Part shown: one piece after another, positions 10,881 to 22,413 of the stretch
How the letters are laid out: each line of letters starts with the position of its first letter
Position numbering within the stretch: position 1 is the first letter of the stretch
Source: Phoebastria nigripes
Lineage: Eukaryota; Chordata; Aves; Procellariiformes; Diomedeidae
Direction: 5' to 3'
Assembly (NCBI GenBank): GCA_035582835.1
Contig: JAYKAV010001787.1
Location: 1,154,727 to 1,218,726 of the forward strand
Length of the DNA: 64,000 nucleotides
The notes under the pieces: model-generated
Told to the model about the DNA's origin: nothing
Databases searched by the model: none
What the model saw: only the letters and a program-made list of their open reading frames with translations
Made by a program: the position numbers and the translations under genes

Positions 10881-13800
10881 TTAAACCTTTTTTTCCCCCA
10901 GAGATTTATGCCATAGCTTGCTTAAAGANTAGCAACCCATCCAGAGTAGTTATATATTCCCCAAATGCTACCTATGTGGCTTGAGGAATTTACTGGTTTT
11001 GTTTTTGACAAATAAAATATATCATCTAAGTAGTTTATGTCCTTTTCCTCCTGATACTGTGATCGTCTTGAATGTAAAAGAAATCTTGATTTTGATTTGT
11101 ATTACTCATGGCTCATTCACTCAGCCATCCAGATGTGTCATATATCTTTACCTATATTTGTTGTTGGAATCATTAAGTTGCATGAGATAGATAACTTCCT
11201 AGAGCTGTACAGTACTCACGCAACCAATAAATTTAATAAAGGAAGAAACAAAGGTCTGAGAAGTAAAATGCCAGTACTGACAATACTAACAATATACATT
11301 CTTGACAGGTATTATGGGGCGAATACAAGTCTTGGTAACTTCATTGTAGTAATTTGTGGAAGGATTTTACTCTGATTTATATATGCAAGTAAAATAACTA
11401 TAAAATACAATAACTATAAAATGATGCATTCTGTATACTATATATATGATATATTATTACATATATGTACCCCAAACCAAGAACAGTAAAACTGATCAAT
11501 TGAAGATGCACTTTAAATAAATTAAAAATACTATATTAAACAATATTTTTTTATTAGGATGATAAGAAATTGCAATCTAATTTTACTTTTGTACTTTTAA
11601 TCATCTTTCTTTAACTGTGTGTTAATGAGTTTAGCCAGCATAGCTGAAAAGGCTGAGCAACACAGTTATAAGGAAAAAAAAAATACTAAAGAGAGATTTT
11701 CTCTTGCAAGTAAAGAAGCATGTGATCTAAATCTAACTATAGGGCACATATAACTTGAAAATTATACCACTGAAAGCTATGAATATGAAAACTAAAAACA
11801 TTTTTTTATTTGCTTGGGTTTAAAATGTGAAATTTATATTTTAAAACTTTAAAAACTTTTATCTTGCAATGAATTAGTGGTTCCCAGTTCTATCTCCTCA
11901 GTTTATGAAAATGAAAAAGATCTCTACTGAGGCCAGATTTTTAGATCTCATCTGGACACTGATTTCTTTCTGTTTTTCTTAAATTTCAACATATCATCTT
12001 CCTCTTTTCATTACGTTCTTCCTCCCATATTCCTTATATCCTTCTGTCATCCTTGCTGACAGCTGTCTCCTGGCTGGCCATAGGAATTTCCTTCATTTCT
12101 GAGGAATTTCTTTTCACTGGAAGCAAACCCTGTTAGAATACATTTCTTATGCCCTTCTTGTTGAAGGACTTCTTCCTTCAGAAAACACCCATTTTTTTGC
12201 CCCAGAGCAGTAAGCGTGATGAGAAGGCTTGGTGGCACCCACCACAGCACAGCAGGCAGCCACAGCACTGGTCCGTCCATGGTGGCCCCACTGAAGGTCG
12301 CACCTTCAAGGACTCTGCTGGAGTTGGCACACCTGGGAAGACCTGGACCATCCATCGTGCACACTGAGGCGTCACCGCTGGGGAAGGCTTTGGTCAGGGG
12401 TAAGGAACTGAATTCTTGCTCAGCCTAACAGATAGATAAAGGATTGGATAAATGTATTTATTGTTTGAGTCTTCTCCTCCTACACAGAAGATACACTCCA
12501 AGCCTCAGAGNTGTTGTTTTTCGGTTGCTCAAACTATGTAATTAACCCAGCATACCAACTCTACAGAGCAGCTGTGCTATTATGGNTAGTTATTATATTT
12601 GAATCAGAGTATATTATATTGAACATATGAAGAACTATGATTTTTTTAAATTGCATTTTTCCTAGAATGTTTCATTTGATAACAAATGTTAGGTCCAGCC
12701 AAAATGTAATAAAATTTCCTTTCACCTAGTTGCTAATTAGCAATTACTGGACTCACTTACAGACATGCTTTATTATTATTAATATTATGGGGGGGGGAAA
12801 GTGTTTTATGCAGAAACAAGGGGATAAAATACCCTCACAATAATGGTAAAGACATCATACAATTCCATTAGGAATATTCAAAGTGCCATAGTACCACCTG
12901 GATATCTCTTTGGTGAAGCGTTATTTTTCACAATTAATATACCTTATCATATATTTATTAATTGGTGAAAGGATAGTTGATGAACACAAGGCAAATAGAG
13001 TATGCTGGTTTTTTGCTTTATCTGAAATCAAACAGTTGCACCCCCTCAGCAATTGCTTTTAAAAAGTACTTTCTATAGAATTTGAAATTTAGAAAACACT
13101 AAGGACAGACATCTAAGAAAGGGACTTGCCTTATTTGAATAGAGCATTTAGAATAACCATGAAAAAATAAAAAGTAAAGTTTAGTAAGAGAAGGAATGTA
13201 AAAAAACCCCTTTATATTCAAAGAGAAAATATCTTAGTGGTGGAGACTATTTGTTAGATAAGTTTAAAGGATTTCCTTTCCAGTTAGAGGAATTCTAATG
13301 GCATAACAAGATATATGGCATCATTTCTTTCAGAGCAAAGCTCAGAATGTAATAACATTAACAATTTGTTCACTTTTTAACTGCATGATAATTAGTGGGA
13401 ATTTAGTGAGCTGCATGGAAGTGAAATTCTCAAAAAATATTTTAAAAGCTAGCCAGTAATCCTTACTGCTGTGGATTACAGCGCCATATTTTATAGGTTA
13501 TGCTTAAAGCCAATTTCTCTATCTGTTTTTGTGTTTGCACAATGTTATAACAGTGTTATACAGAGAAGATTTTAGTATGATCAGAAAAAGCCCTGAAATA
13601 CGTCTATTTTATAATAGACCTGCGAGTTATGGCCTTATAACAGTGCATTGAAAAGAAGGTGTTTTCAAGTACATGAACAAATAGCAGGGTTTGCAGGTCT
13701 TTCTTTAGGAATTTGCTTCATACCCTGAGATCAGGTTAAGTCATTTATTACTGTACAGTTGCACGCAACCTTTTAAACCACAGTCAGTCAAGGTACCAAC

Positions 13801-16800
13801 ACGCTTTGTACATTCTGTCTCCACTGGGATTAAAAAAGCTGCAGCATCCCATTGCTACCACGGTTTGTCCCCTGTGTAACAAGAGTTTTCAGTGGTTCAG
13901 CTCATTTACAGACCTACGAGCTTTTTGTTCTTAAAACTCAGAAATGTCAACAATTGGTACAGCTAACATCTGGGACCTCTTTACTTCCACTGTGAGAATC
14001 AAAGTGATGCTCAGAAATGAGCATTCAGCAAAACATACAAACTTTCTGGAAATTAACATCATAAATACTAAATTCGACAAAAAGTGTAATTTTACTTAAA
14101 GATATTTGTACGAAAATATAAATTATACAGAAAAGTGCTTGGTGAAGTACAGTGCACTTGACATGTTTTATTGTTTTAATATGTTTTTAATAGTACATTT
14201 TTACCATTTTTCTTCTTATTCACCGAGTTATTATTAGGCAACTACAATTAATAATTTAAAGGGACCTATTCTGGCTTTTAGTACATTTATATGGCTCCCC
14301 CGACAGTAGTGAGAATTTAAAACATATTGTATATTCTGATATCTGGTTCATAACATGAATCTTGTGTTGCTTTCTGTAGGATTTTAGATAGGAATTTTCC
14401 ACATTAGTTTTACATTTGTGCTATGTATGGTTTGGGGTTTATAATACTTTTCCTCAGACAGAAACTATGGTCTCGAGACGCTTAGCTGTACCAGCTTTTT
14501 CTCTCTGAAATTTTCCAGTGTTGCTACATCTGGTTCAGTTCCCAGGACTAGCAGAGCTGGCAGCACTAGCCGGGATCCGGACACCATGTAGACTGGCTTC
14601 CAGAAGCTGCAGACATCATGTAACTTCACACCACCCTGATGCAACTCTGCAGCGGCACCAAAGGGAATGAGGGCTTTAACCATGCTGCCCTTAGGAGCTC
14701 TGCTTGCGTTTGGACTCAAGTTCATAAACCGAGTGGCTCCAAAAATGTTGCATTTATGCTATTTAGAAGCAGAGCACACAGGTATGAGCTGTTTCTGCAG
14801 CTTTAGTCTGACTTTCCTTACCTGGAAGTCCAGTTAGCTCACTTCTAATTAAACATGAAATGTGGGTCAGCTTTGTGACAGTGAGGACAACGAGGGAGTT
14901 CAGGCTTGCGTTCTTGTTCCAAGTTAAAATGACAGAGCCAGCATTGCTTAAATTAGAACTAGGCTTTTTCCTATTCAACGACCCAATTCGGCCTCATTCT
15001 TTAACCTTTCCCAAATGTTGTCCTTTCACCTAACATATAGCAAGATAGCCGCAATGAATGTATCTATAGTTCTGTGTGTAAGAGATATACATACATATTT
15101 CTTGCGGTCAAATGAGAAGGTCATATAGGACTCAGATTCTCAGGGAAATGATGACTTGTGCTGCCACAATGCAGCGTATACATACTGTTTGTGGACGTTT
15201 CGTTCCTTGGAAACTACATAATCAGGAGGTGACACTTCCATACCACTTGCATCTACAGTATTCACAAAAATCTGTGAATTATTATAGTGTTTCAGGAAGC
15301 ATGCCTTGTGAAGTTTTATCTTGCAGCTCCCTGAAGATTAGAAAGCCAATCTGTAAAGATCCTATTGTGAGTTTATATGAGTGAGTAGAGAAAACATGTT
15401 ACGCAACAAAAACATTTTATAATGTCCTCCTTTATCCATTTGGACAATCTTCAGGTCACACTAGCAATTTTTATAGTAGCCCCAGATGTCAGATTTCTAC
15501 ATGGCTCAGAGATAACAATCTTATTCTTTGATCCTTTTTTCTTTCTTTTCGGCAACATCTCACTAGTATGACTTCAAGAGTGTACTTTAGGCCCAGACAA
15601 CAAAAAAACCATCACAGGATACTCTTGTATTTCTTCTGCCTTTTAACAGTATACATGGTAAGGAATAGTGGCTAGATTGCAAATCCTGGGAAACAAAGAA
15701 AATATATGCAGGCTTGAAGCTTGTAAGTGAATTCAATGTTAATAAAATGTTAATATTCATTCTGAACATATGACCAGCTTCCCTTTTCTGTGAATTTACA
15801 GGTTTCAGGAATACTCTATACCCTCCATGGAACAGAATGATGACTTAATTGTTCTTGCAAATGACAGCTTTACTTGGCTGTGAGTTTATGAGGCAGTAAA
15901 TTTGCCTCATAACTTGCAGCATTTACCCAGCACATCTCTATGACGCTGTGAGCTATTTATTACTAAGTGTGTTTGGAGGGAAGTGAAATGATCTTACAAG
16001 CACTCAGAGGAGACATACTATGATGAAAAAAAACGTTCTTCCAATAGCATCCTTTTGGTCTTTCATTCTTTTCCCAGTTCTTTTCAAATACAGGTCCACT
16101 GATATCATCGGGCTTACAGTGGTGTAAGTAGTCAGTTGGAGATGGCTAAATAGCACCAGAAATATTAAATTTAAAGTTAATCTATAGACTAGATACTTGT
16201 ACTCAAAGATGCTGGTGATGCTCAAAGAAAGAGCAAATTAATCTGAATGACTCGCTGAATTGGACTGAAGAGCCATCTGGCCAAATTGTAAATGTATGGG
16301 TAAGGCAGGATATATATTTAACAATACTTCCCCTGAGTTCATCTGAGTTTCCAGTGACATGGAACTTGCTGAATGCAAGAACGTTGGAGATCAAATATTT
16401 CCCGAATCATAAGTGGTGCCTTTTATTTTGTTTATTTTACCTTTAAATGCTGTCTGTCACACTTGTATCACTGAAGATGCTCATCCATTGTACTGGTTGT
16501 CTTCATAATGATTGCAAATATGTAATATCATAAATACCATCAATGCCAGTAATTTAATGGGCTGATACCTAAATTCTGTGAAAACAAAGATCTGTTCTCA
16601 GGCTAATTCATTTTATGCAATGCATTGTATGCATTGTATGCATAGTCATTCTCAGTGGTCCTAATGTATGCTAATGCTAAATAAAGTATGTAAATCCATC
16701 CTATGAAGTCTATTTTCCCCTTGATATATACAAAAAACTCCTCCTAACACTTGTGTGAGCTAAGCCTTATTTATTATTAACTGGAAAATACATAGTTCAG

Positions 16801-17079
16801 TGACAAGGAAGTCCTGATTTGTCAGTAAAGCNGTTTTGCAGGGGAATGAACAAACTAGTTCAATTAAAATAAAACAATTTTCCTCTTTTAAATAAAGTTA
16901 TACCTTAATCTTCCACTGGTAATTGTCCCTGCAGCCCAGTTCCTGTTCACTGGTATAGATTCTGTAGATATATTCTTGGGACTGTTATCAGATGCGAATA
17001 TCAACGATGCTCTGCATGGAGATAACGGGGAGCAAGGCCAGTTTTAGTCTCGGGAATATGGATTCGTATTGGGCCAGAA

Positions 17080-17600
17080 GGAGAGATATTGTCATCTCAG
17101 TATTCCCATCCCTCATCTGGACTGTTTAAACTGTGAACATGTAAAGGGGCCGTGAGACACCCCAGCAGTGTTTCTACAGGATCTTGCTTCCAGGCTGCAG
17201 CTCCCCCTGGCCCAGCTCAGCCTGGGGCTGTCAGTCTCTTGCCCAACGATGCTGCAGTAGTGCAGGTGTCCAGACCTAGGTAGACCTTAGGTCTATGTTG
17301 TAGCCTTGTTTCTAGCCCAGTCTCTGGCCCTGTCTCCTGCTGCTGCTGGCCGGACAGCCTGGCTGGACCCTGGCCCTTGTTCACCATTTGTGGTGCTGGC
17401 GATGGACCCTGCTGCCAGCACCCAGCTCTGCCTGCCCTGCTCAGCTACTGCGGGTCTCCACCCCATCGGCAAGGTGTCCTGAAGTGGGCACCACAGCTTC
17501 TTAAAAGTGCCCCCTGTGTTGGCTAAATACCAAGTTAAAGGGGAGGGCAAGAAGGGGAAGGGACGGCAGCTGGGGGTGGCAGTGATGGTTTTCCACCACT
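17080..17600. other. G+C-rich block of unknown nature, possible old LTR
   Basis: This stretch is far richer in C and G than its A+T-rich surroundings and is dominated by CTG/CCTG/GCC words (for example CTGCTGCTGCTGGCC near 17337), ending in a purine-rich run (about 17538-17575). The composition resembles the U3/R part of some avian LTRs. I cannot define TG..CA ends, a target-site duplication or a polyadenylation signal that would prove it. An 85-codon minus-strand open frame (17293-17550) is low-complexity and probably incidental. Alternatives are a diverged repeat, or a CpG-decayed regulatory or exonic segment. Confidence 0.35.
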
Positions 17601-19547
17601 TTTTTCTCTAGCGCTGCATACACCAAGCTTTGCTCAAACTTTGTGTTGTTACTCTTTTATCACCATATTAGTGGTGACTCACGCATGCTTGATCAGGTGC
17701 AAGTGGTGTGAGGTGGCGGATGACTCACCTGCTTGCAGTGACTTGTTTGGTTACTCAACATTTTCTGTGTCTCAGAGAATAATGCACACTGTAAGTAACT
17801 CATGGTAGGTTTAGATTTAGGCCTTTCAGAATAAGACTCTGCAGATATGTATGTATGTAGCTCAGATTAAATCTGACTTTCCTTCCAAAAAGCGGGTGAT
17901 TTCTTCATAGTCAGAATTATGGAAATCAACAAACATTGACTGATACTGAGAAGCCAAAGAAAAATTTCTGGATAGCCAGAGAATATCACAGCATGATTTG
18001 AAAAACTCTTTATAGAGGGATGCATCCCGATATTTTAATTATCCTTTCTGGTAATGTAATCAAAAGCTAATTATGAATCACAGTTATTTGCAACGATACA
18101 CTGTGAAAAAGAATTGAGGGGGAAAAATGAGGACAAAAAAAATCGTAGTATCCTCTGCTAAATCTCTGATTCACCTGTCCTTTTTGATTGATGTAGACTA
18201 CTGACTGACAGTTTTTCCTTTCAGTGCTGTCATTTTTATTCTATCGTTCCTCTTCTACTTCATCTAATAAAGGGCTATTCCTAAATTTAGGGAAAAGTAT
18301 GGACAAATTTGGACTGAATCACTTTGAATGGCTGCTTTCACAGGCTGCACTTCAACTGTAGTCACAAACATGTCCCAATTGCTATTACTATTTTGTATAG
18401 CTTCAACTTCTTTTCCCCAGGAATTAACTGCAATGTAGCAGGAAAATCTTCATTCTGTATTTCATGACCTCTTCTCTGAAGGTCCTGCCTACTTGCTGAG
18501 AGCTTTAGCCAGCAGTCACCAAGCTTAGTGTGTTAAGTCTACAAGTCTGTACAAATGTACATGATTTGATTATTGGTGTTTGCATCCCTGTTGGGGAGCG
18601 GGTTCTGCTCAAGATTTAGCATGCAATGTGTAAAGTATAACATCATCTTACTCAGTGAGGCTTACTGTCCTTGCAAATTTTTTGTTTGCATTAGTGTTCC
18701 AAAAAGAAAAGCAGCTGTGCATTATAGNTGTGTCTGGATACAGTTAAAACTTTTAGATGAAGACGCCTATATACTTCCACCTGTTTTAGAAACAGCTAAT
18801 AGTGTTTTTTTGATTTTCTAGTTTAAAGCAGATTTTTCAATTAACAAATTCCCAGAGTTTGCTTTCAAACTTTATTTTTATTCCTTGTTAAAAATACATG
18901 CTAGTTAGTAGTCACAGAAGGGTTAAATCAAATAGATAATCATAAAATATATCTGAGACACATAAATACTAGTGCAGAACACTCCTTCCTCTTTGACAAG
19001 CAGGAAAAAGAGCTAAGGTATAAGAATTTTACAAAGTGAATTATATATTGTTTCATAATGAAGTCTGGCCAGCTAATTATCCATTAGTCCATCTGTGCAT
19101 TCCAGGAGAAAAATAAAATTAAGTTTTGGTAATGCACACAACTGGAAACATATGAATAGTTATTTTCTAAGCTTTACTTTTCTGCTATGTGCTATGACAG
19201 AATTGTGGTCAGAACTTGCAAATGGAAAGTCCAAACAGATTCTAGCTTCCAGCTACACCATGAAACCCCTTATTTTCCTCCACAGAATTACAAGTATTGT
19301 CTAATACAATGCAAATTATGAAATGCATTCCACATCTTGGGCTGTAGATATGATATTCTGCTTTCTATTGAAATATTAAAGGAGCACTTTTGTTCCAAGG
19401 ATCTTGAAATATTTTTTTCAAATATTAAATAGGCTTTGAGGCATTCTTCAGATTCAGGTATAAAAATTATTGCAGTCTATGACAGTGATAAATTTCTGAC
19501 AGTGAGATCCCATGGTTTACCTCAAAGCACAGGATGAATGCTGGGGG

Positions 19548-19562
19548 AAAAAAAAAAAAAAA
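19548..19562. repeat. Poly(A) tract, 15 A
   Basis: A run of G followed by 15 A in unique sequence. No retrocopy was recognised upstream. Confidence 0.8.
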
Positions 19563-20378
19563 GGAATTCTGAGTCTGAGGTGCCTCTTTAAGCATCAAGA
19601 TGAGGATGACCTGTCCTGTATTCAAGTGCCTAAAAAGCAATAGAGAAAAAGATGCATTTTAATATTTCTGTTTTCAGTTTACTTGGTCCAAGGCATTATT
19701 TTACTACTGGGACTCAGGTTGAATTTGTAGACGGTTTACAGAAAAAATCATGTCTAAAGATTATAAGGGTACGTTGCTGAATTCTCAGTCAACAGTCCTT
19801 TCCAGAAATACTGATCCTCTTCTTTGGATACACTGAAAAAAGCAACAATTATAACAGAGGATCATGTTTTTAAAAAGTGGTATTTGTTAAGATTTCCCAG
19901 CCCTAATATGAGTAGGCCAAAATCCTTAAATAAATATGTACTGTATTTAGATATTACAAGCTTCCATTCTGTCTTCTTAGAAGAGACAGATTCTTTTTGG
20001 AAATGCATGAAATTTATTCTATTTGGAGATAATCTCCTTTATGTTGCACAGATTTTGAATATTTTGTTTCCTCTGCTGTTTTTCAAGTAATGTGTTTGGG
20101 TACAAAATATTTGCATAATTGTACTGGTTTGGGCTGGGATAGAGTTAATTCTCTTCATAGCAGCTAGTATGGGGCTATGTTTTGGATTTGTGCTGAAAAC
20201 AGTGTTGATAACACAGGGATGTTTCAGTTACTGCTGAGCAGTGCTTGCACAGAGTCAAGGCCTTTTCTGCTTCTCACCCCACCCCACCAGCGAGCAGGCT
20301 GGGGGTGCANGAGAAGCTGGGAGGGGACACAGCTGGGACAGCTGACCCCAACTGACCAAAGGGATATTCCACACCATA

Positions 20379-20401
20379 TGATGTCATACTCAGTATATAA
20401 A
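20379..20401 (+). promoter_or_regulatory. LTR A core promoter: decayed CRE plus TATA box
   Basis: TATATAAA (20394-20401) lies 7 bases after TGATGTCA (20379-20386). The latter differs by one C-to-T change from the perfect TGACGTCA at the same place in LTR B, consistent with CpG decay. Confidence 0.6.
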
Positions 20402-20581
20402 GCTGGGGGAAGAAGAAGGAAGGAGGGATGTTGGGAGTGATGGCGTTTGTCTTCCCAAGTAACCATTACGCGAGATGGAGCCCTGCTTTCCTGGANATGG
20501 CTGAACACCTGCCTGCCGATGGGAAGGAGTGAATGAATTCCTTGTTTTGCTTTGCTTGCGTNCGCGGCTTTTGCTTTACCT

Positions 20582-20587
20582 ATTAAA
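20582..20587 (+). terminator. LTR A polyadenylation signal ATTAAA
   Basis: The common variant signal ATTAAA, followed within about 60 bases by a T-rich stretch, marks the expected R/U5 region of the LTR. The same motif is at 45079-45084 in copy B. Confidence 0.6.
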
Positions 20588-21840
20588 CTGTCTTTATCTC
20601 AACCCACGAGTTTTCTCATTTTTACTCTTCTGATTCTCTCCCCCATCCCATCAGGGGGGAGTGAGCTAGCGGCTGTGTGGTGCTTAGTTGCCAGCTGGGG
20701 TTAAACCACAACAATAATCTAGGTGACTTNTTTTATGGATTTTTTTTGTGTGTTTTCTTCTGAAGCTAGGATATAAAAACAGTCACTTAAATAAGTGACA
20801 TTTATAAATAGCTATGCATGATATCTTTCCTTCTGCATTATAGAAATAGAAAACCCATATAATATAACCCATATAGAAATATAAACTCATATAGGAAACG
20901 CATAGAAACAGCTAGATGCCTAGGGCCTGCAGCCATTTCCACAAACATTTTGTTTCACATGTTGGCATCCTTTTGCTAGACGACGAAAGCTTTGATTTCC
21001 TAGCACTCAGGTTGTGAAGTTGATTTTTACAACGCAAACATCAAGGTCATGATACTTCAGGCATTTTTGGACACTTCTTGAGTCAAGTATGGATTTTACA
21101 CTTCAGTCAACTACCTTGGTGCTTATTGACTTCCTTTCTGCCTGTTTCAATGACAGGCAGTTGGTACCATATTTCTCTAATTCTTTCAGCATTAAAGAAA
21201 CATAGACTCAGGGATACCTCCTTGCTCCAGGGAGGTATAAGCACAAGTTTGTCACTACTGGCCCATGCAGAAAAGTAAGACAAGGATTAGAAGTACACAG
21301 CTCTACAAGTCACAATTGCTTCTTTGAAATTTTCTTAGAGTGACATAGGACATTTCCTTGCCTTAGGGTAAAATCTATTCCTAAATGAAAAAAAAAAATC
21401 TATGTTCCTTTATAAGGATATGTACATGTGTGTCTAGCGCATGAGTATTAAATAAACACGAGCATGTGTATGTGAGTGTATGTGTATACACGTACCTGAC
21501 TAACTCTGTATCTTCCTGGGGCAAGTTAAAAAAAGAGGTTGTTTTTAAGTTTTAAATAATAATCTTACCAGATTCTTGATCAGACTCCAAGAAGTTTGCC
21601 TTGTATCAGTGAGGCTATGACTAGTGCAATAAAGCAGTTCGGCCCTGTGAACGTAAACCAGATTGCACACAGGCAAGAGACAACCGCCACCTTTTGTCTG
21701 CACTGCAGATGATGTTCCTTGCTGTTGGTATTGTTTCCTGCATTCATCGCTGATCTGCCCATCCTAAAGGAAACAGACCACATTGTTGTTGTTACTTCAG
21801 ACAAGTCACCCCCCAGCCATTAGTGGTTATCTCACTGAAC

Positions 21841-22413
21841 TGAACCTTCAGCGTCCAGTGCGCAGGGCAAACAATTTGGGTATTTTCTCTCTCTGTTTCT
21901 GGAGTGTGGAAAAACATGGATGGTGCCATTTTTTTAGTGCGTGCTGATTCATACGGGACCACGTGTGCAACAGCCTCGCTGTTATGTAATGGTCTGCCCA
22001 CACCATAACACGTACCTTCCCATCTTGCCTGCCTTTCTCATCAGCCTTGCAATTAAAGTCTGGGCTGATCCTTTCTGGCAGCTCACCATCTGCAAAACAG
22101 GAAGCACTGGCTTTGCTGTGATTTCACACTTCTCTTGATTAAGCTCGCTTATGTCTGAGAGCCTTTAGGAGAGCCATGTAACACGCGGTGGCTGCGGCCG
22201 CACTTTCTTTGGGGACAGACAGAAAGGCGACGGTGGTGGAGTGCAATCTGGAATACCCAACAGTGCTGTCCCAATCTGTTAGTTTCTCTTATACTTCAAA
22301 GGCTGTGCGCTATGAAATGAATAGTCTAATTTCAACGCGGACGGCTCTACCTTCCTAGAGGGAATTGCGCATATTGTTTTATGACCTCGAAGCCTACTTC
22401 TTGGTGGGTAAGT
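21841..22413 (+). promoter_or_regulatory. CpG-enriched patch ending in a consensus splice donor; candidate promoter/first exon
   Basis: I count 20 CpG dinucleotides in 21841-22400, 13 of them in 22141-22400, against a strongly CpG-poor background. The patch includes a GCGGCCGC octamer (22194-22201) and a CACGTG E-box (21960-21965). At its right edge TGG|GTAAGT is a full-consensus 5' splice site with the intron starting at 22408. A CpG cluster followed by a donor is what a first exon of a non-coding RNA or a 5'-UTR exon looks like. There is no recognisable coding sequence, no TATA box and no partner acceptor that I can assign, so this is inference. It could instead be a young insertion that has not yet lost its CpGs. 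Confidence 0.3.

Larger units (their letters stand above)
8141..20114. other. Gene-free unique sequence
   Basis: No convincing exon or RNA gene was found. It holds A-tracts at 10864-10880 and 19548-19562, a G-tract at 12789-12797, an A+T-rich patch with two 14-bp direct repeats (11393-11406 and 11409-11422, identical) and a short period-9 TGCATTGTA-type repeat at about 16615-16645. Two modestly G+C-richer patches with small open frames (about 12130-12400 on both strands; 14465-14725 on the minus strand) show no family that I recognise. The G+C-rich block at 17080-17600 is listed separately. Confidence 0.65.
20120..20713 (+). mobile_element. Solo LTR of an avian ERVL-like endogenous retrovirus, copy A (594 bp)
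   Basis: The element begins TGTACTGGTTT and ends AAACCACAACA, an imperfect 11-bp terminal inverted repeat (9 of 11 match), and is bounded by a 5-bp duplication. No internal retroviral sequence lies beside it, so this is a solo LTR left by recombination between two LTRs. The plus orientation is set by a TATA box (TATATAAA, 20394-20401) and a downstream ATTAAA polyadenylation signal (20582-20587). A second copy lies at 44617-45210 with the same length, no indels and roughly 30 substitutions by eye, about 95% identity. Three Ns fall inside (20310, 20496, 20562). Open frames within it (such as 20177-20440) are incidental, since LTRs of this class do not encode proteins. The clade name rests on TSD length and end structure, not on a database match. 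Confidence 0.92.
20115..20718. repeat. Target-site duplication pair flanking solo LTR A (ATAAT)
   Basis: The span is delimited by ATAAT at 20115-20119 and again at 20714-20718, immediately outside the TGT and ACA ends of the LTR. A 5-bp duplication is the signature of ERVL-clade integration, as opposed to 4 bp for ERV1-type or 6 bp for ERVK-type elements. Confidence 0.85.

Noticed and set aside
12047..12428. Four overlapping open frames on both strands, suggesting an exon
   Set aside because: Openness in several frames on both strands reflects local G+C content, not coding. No family resemblance and no paired splice sites.
20177..20508. Open frames on both strands, with a near-identical counterpart at 44674-45005
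   Set aside because: The apparent conservation comes from both being inside copies of the same non-coding LTR, not from coding constraint.
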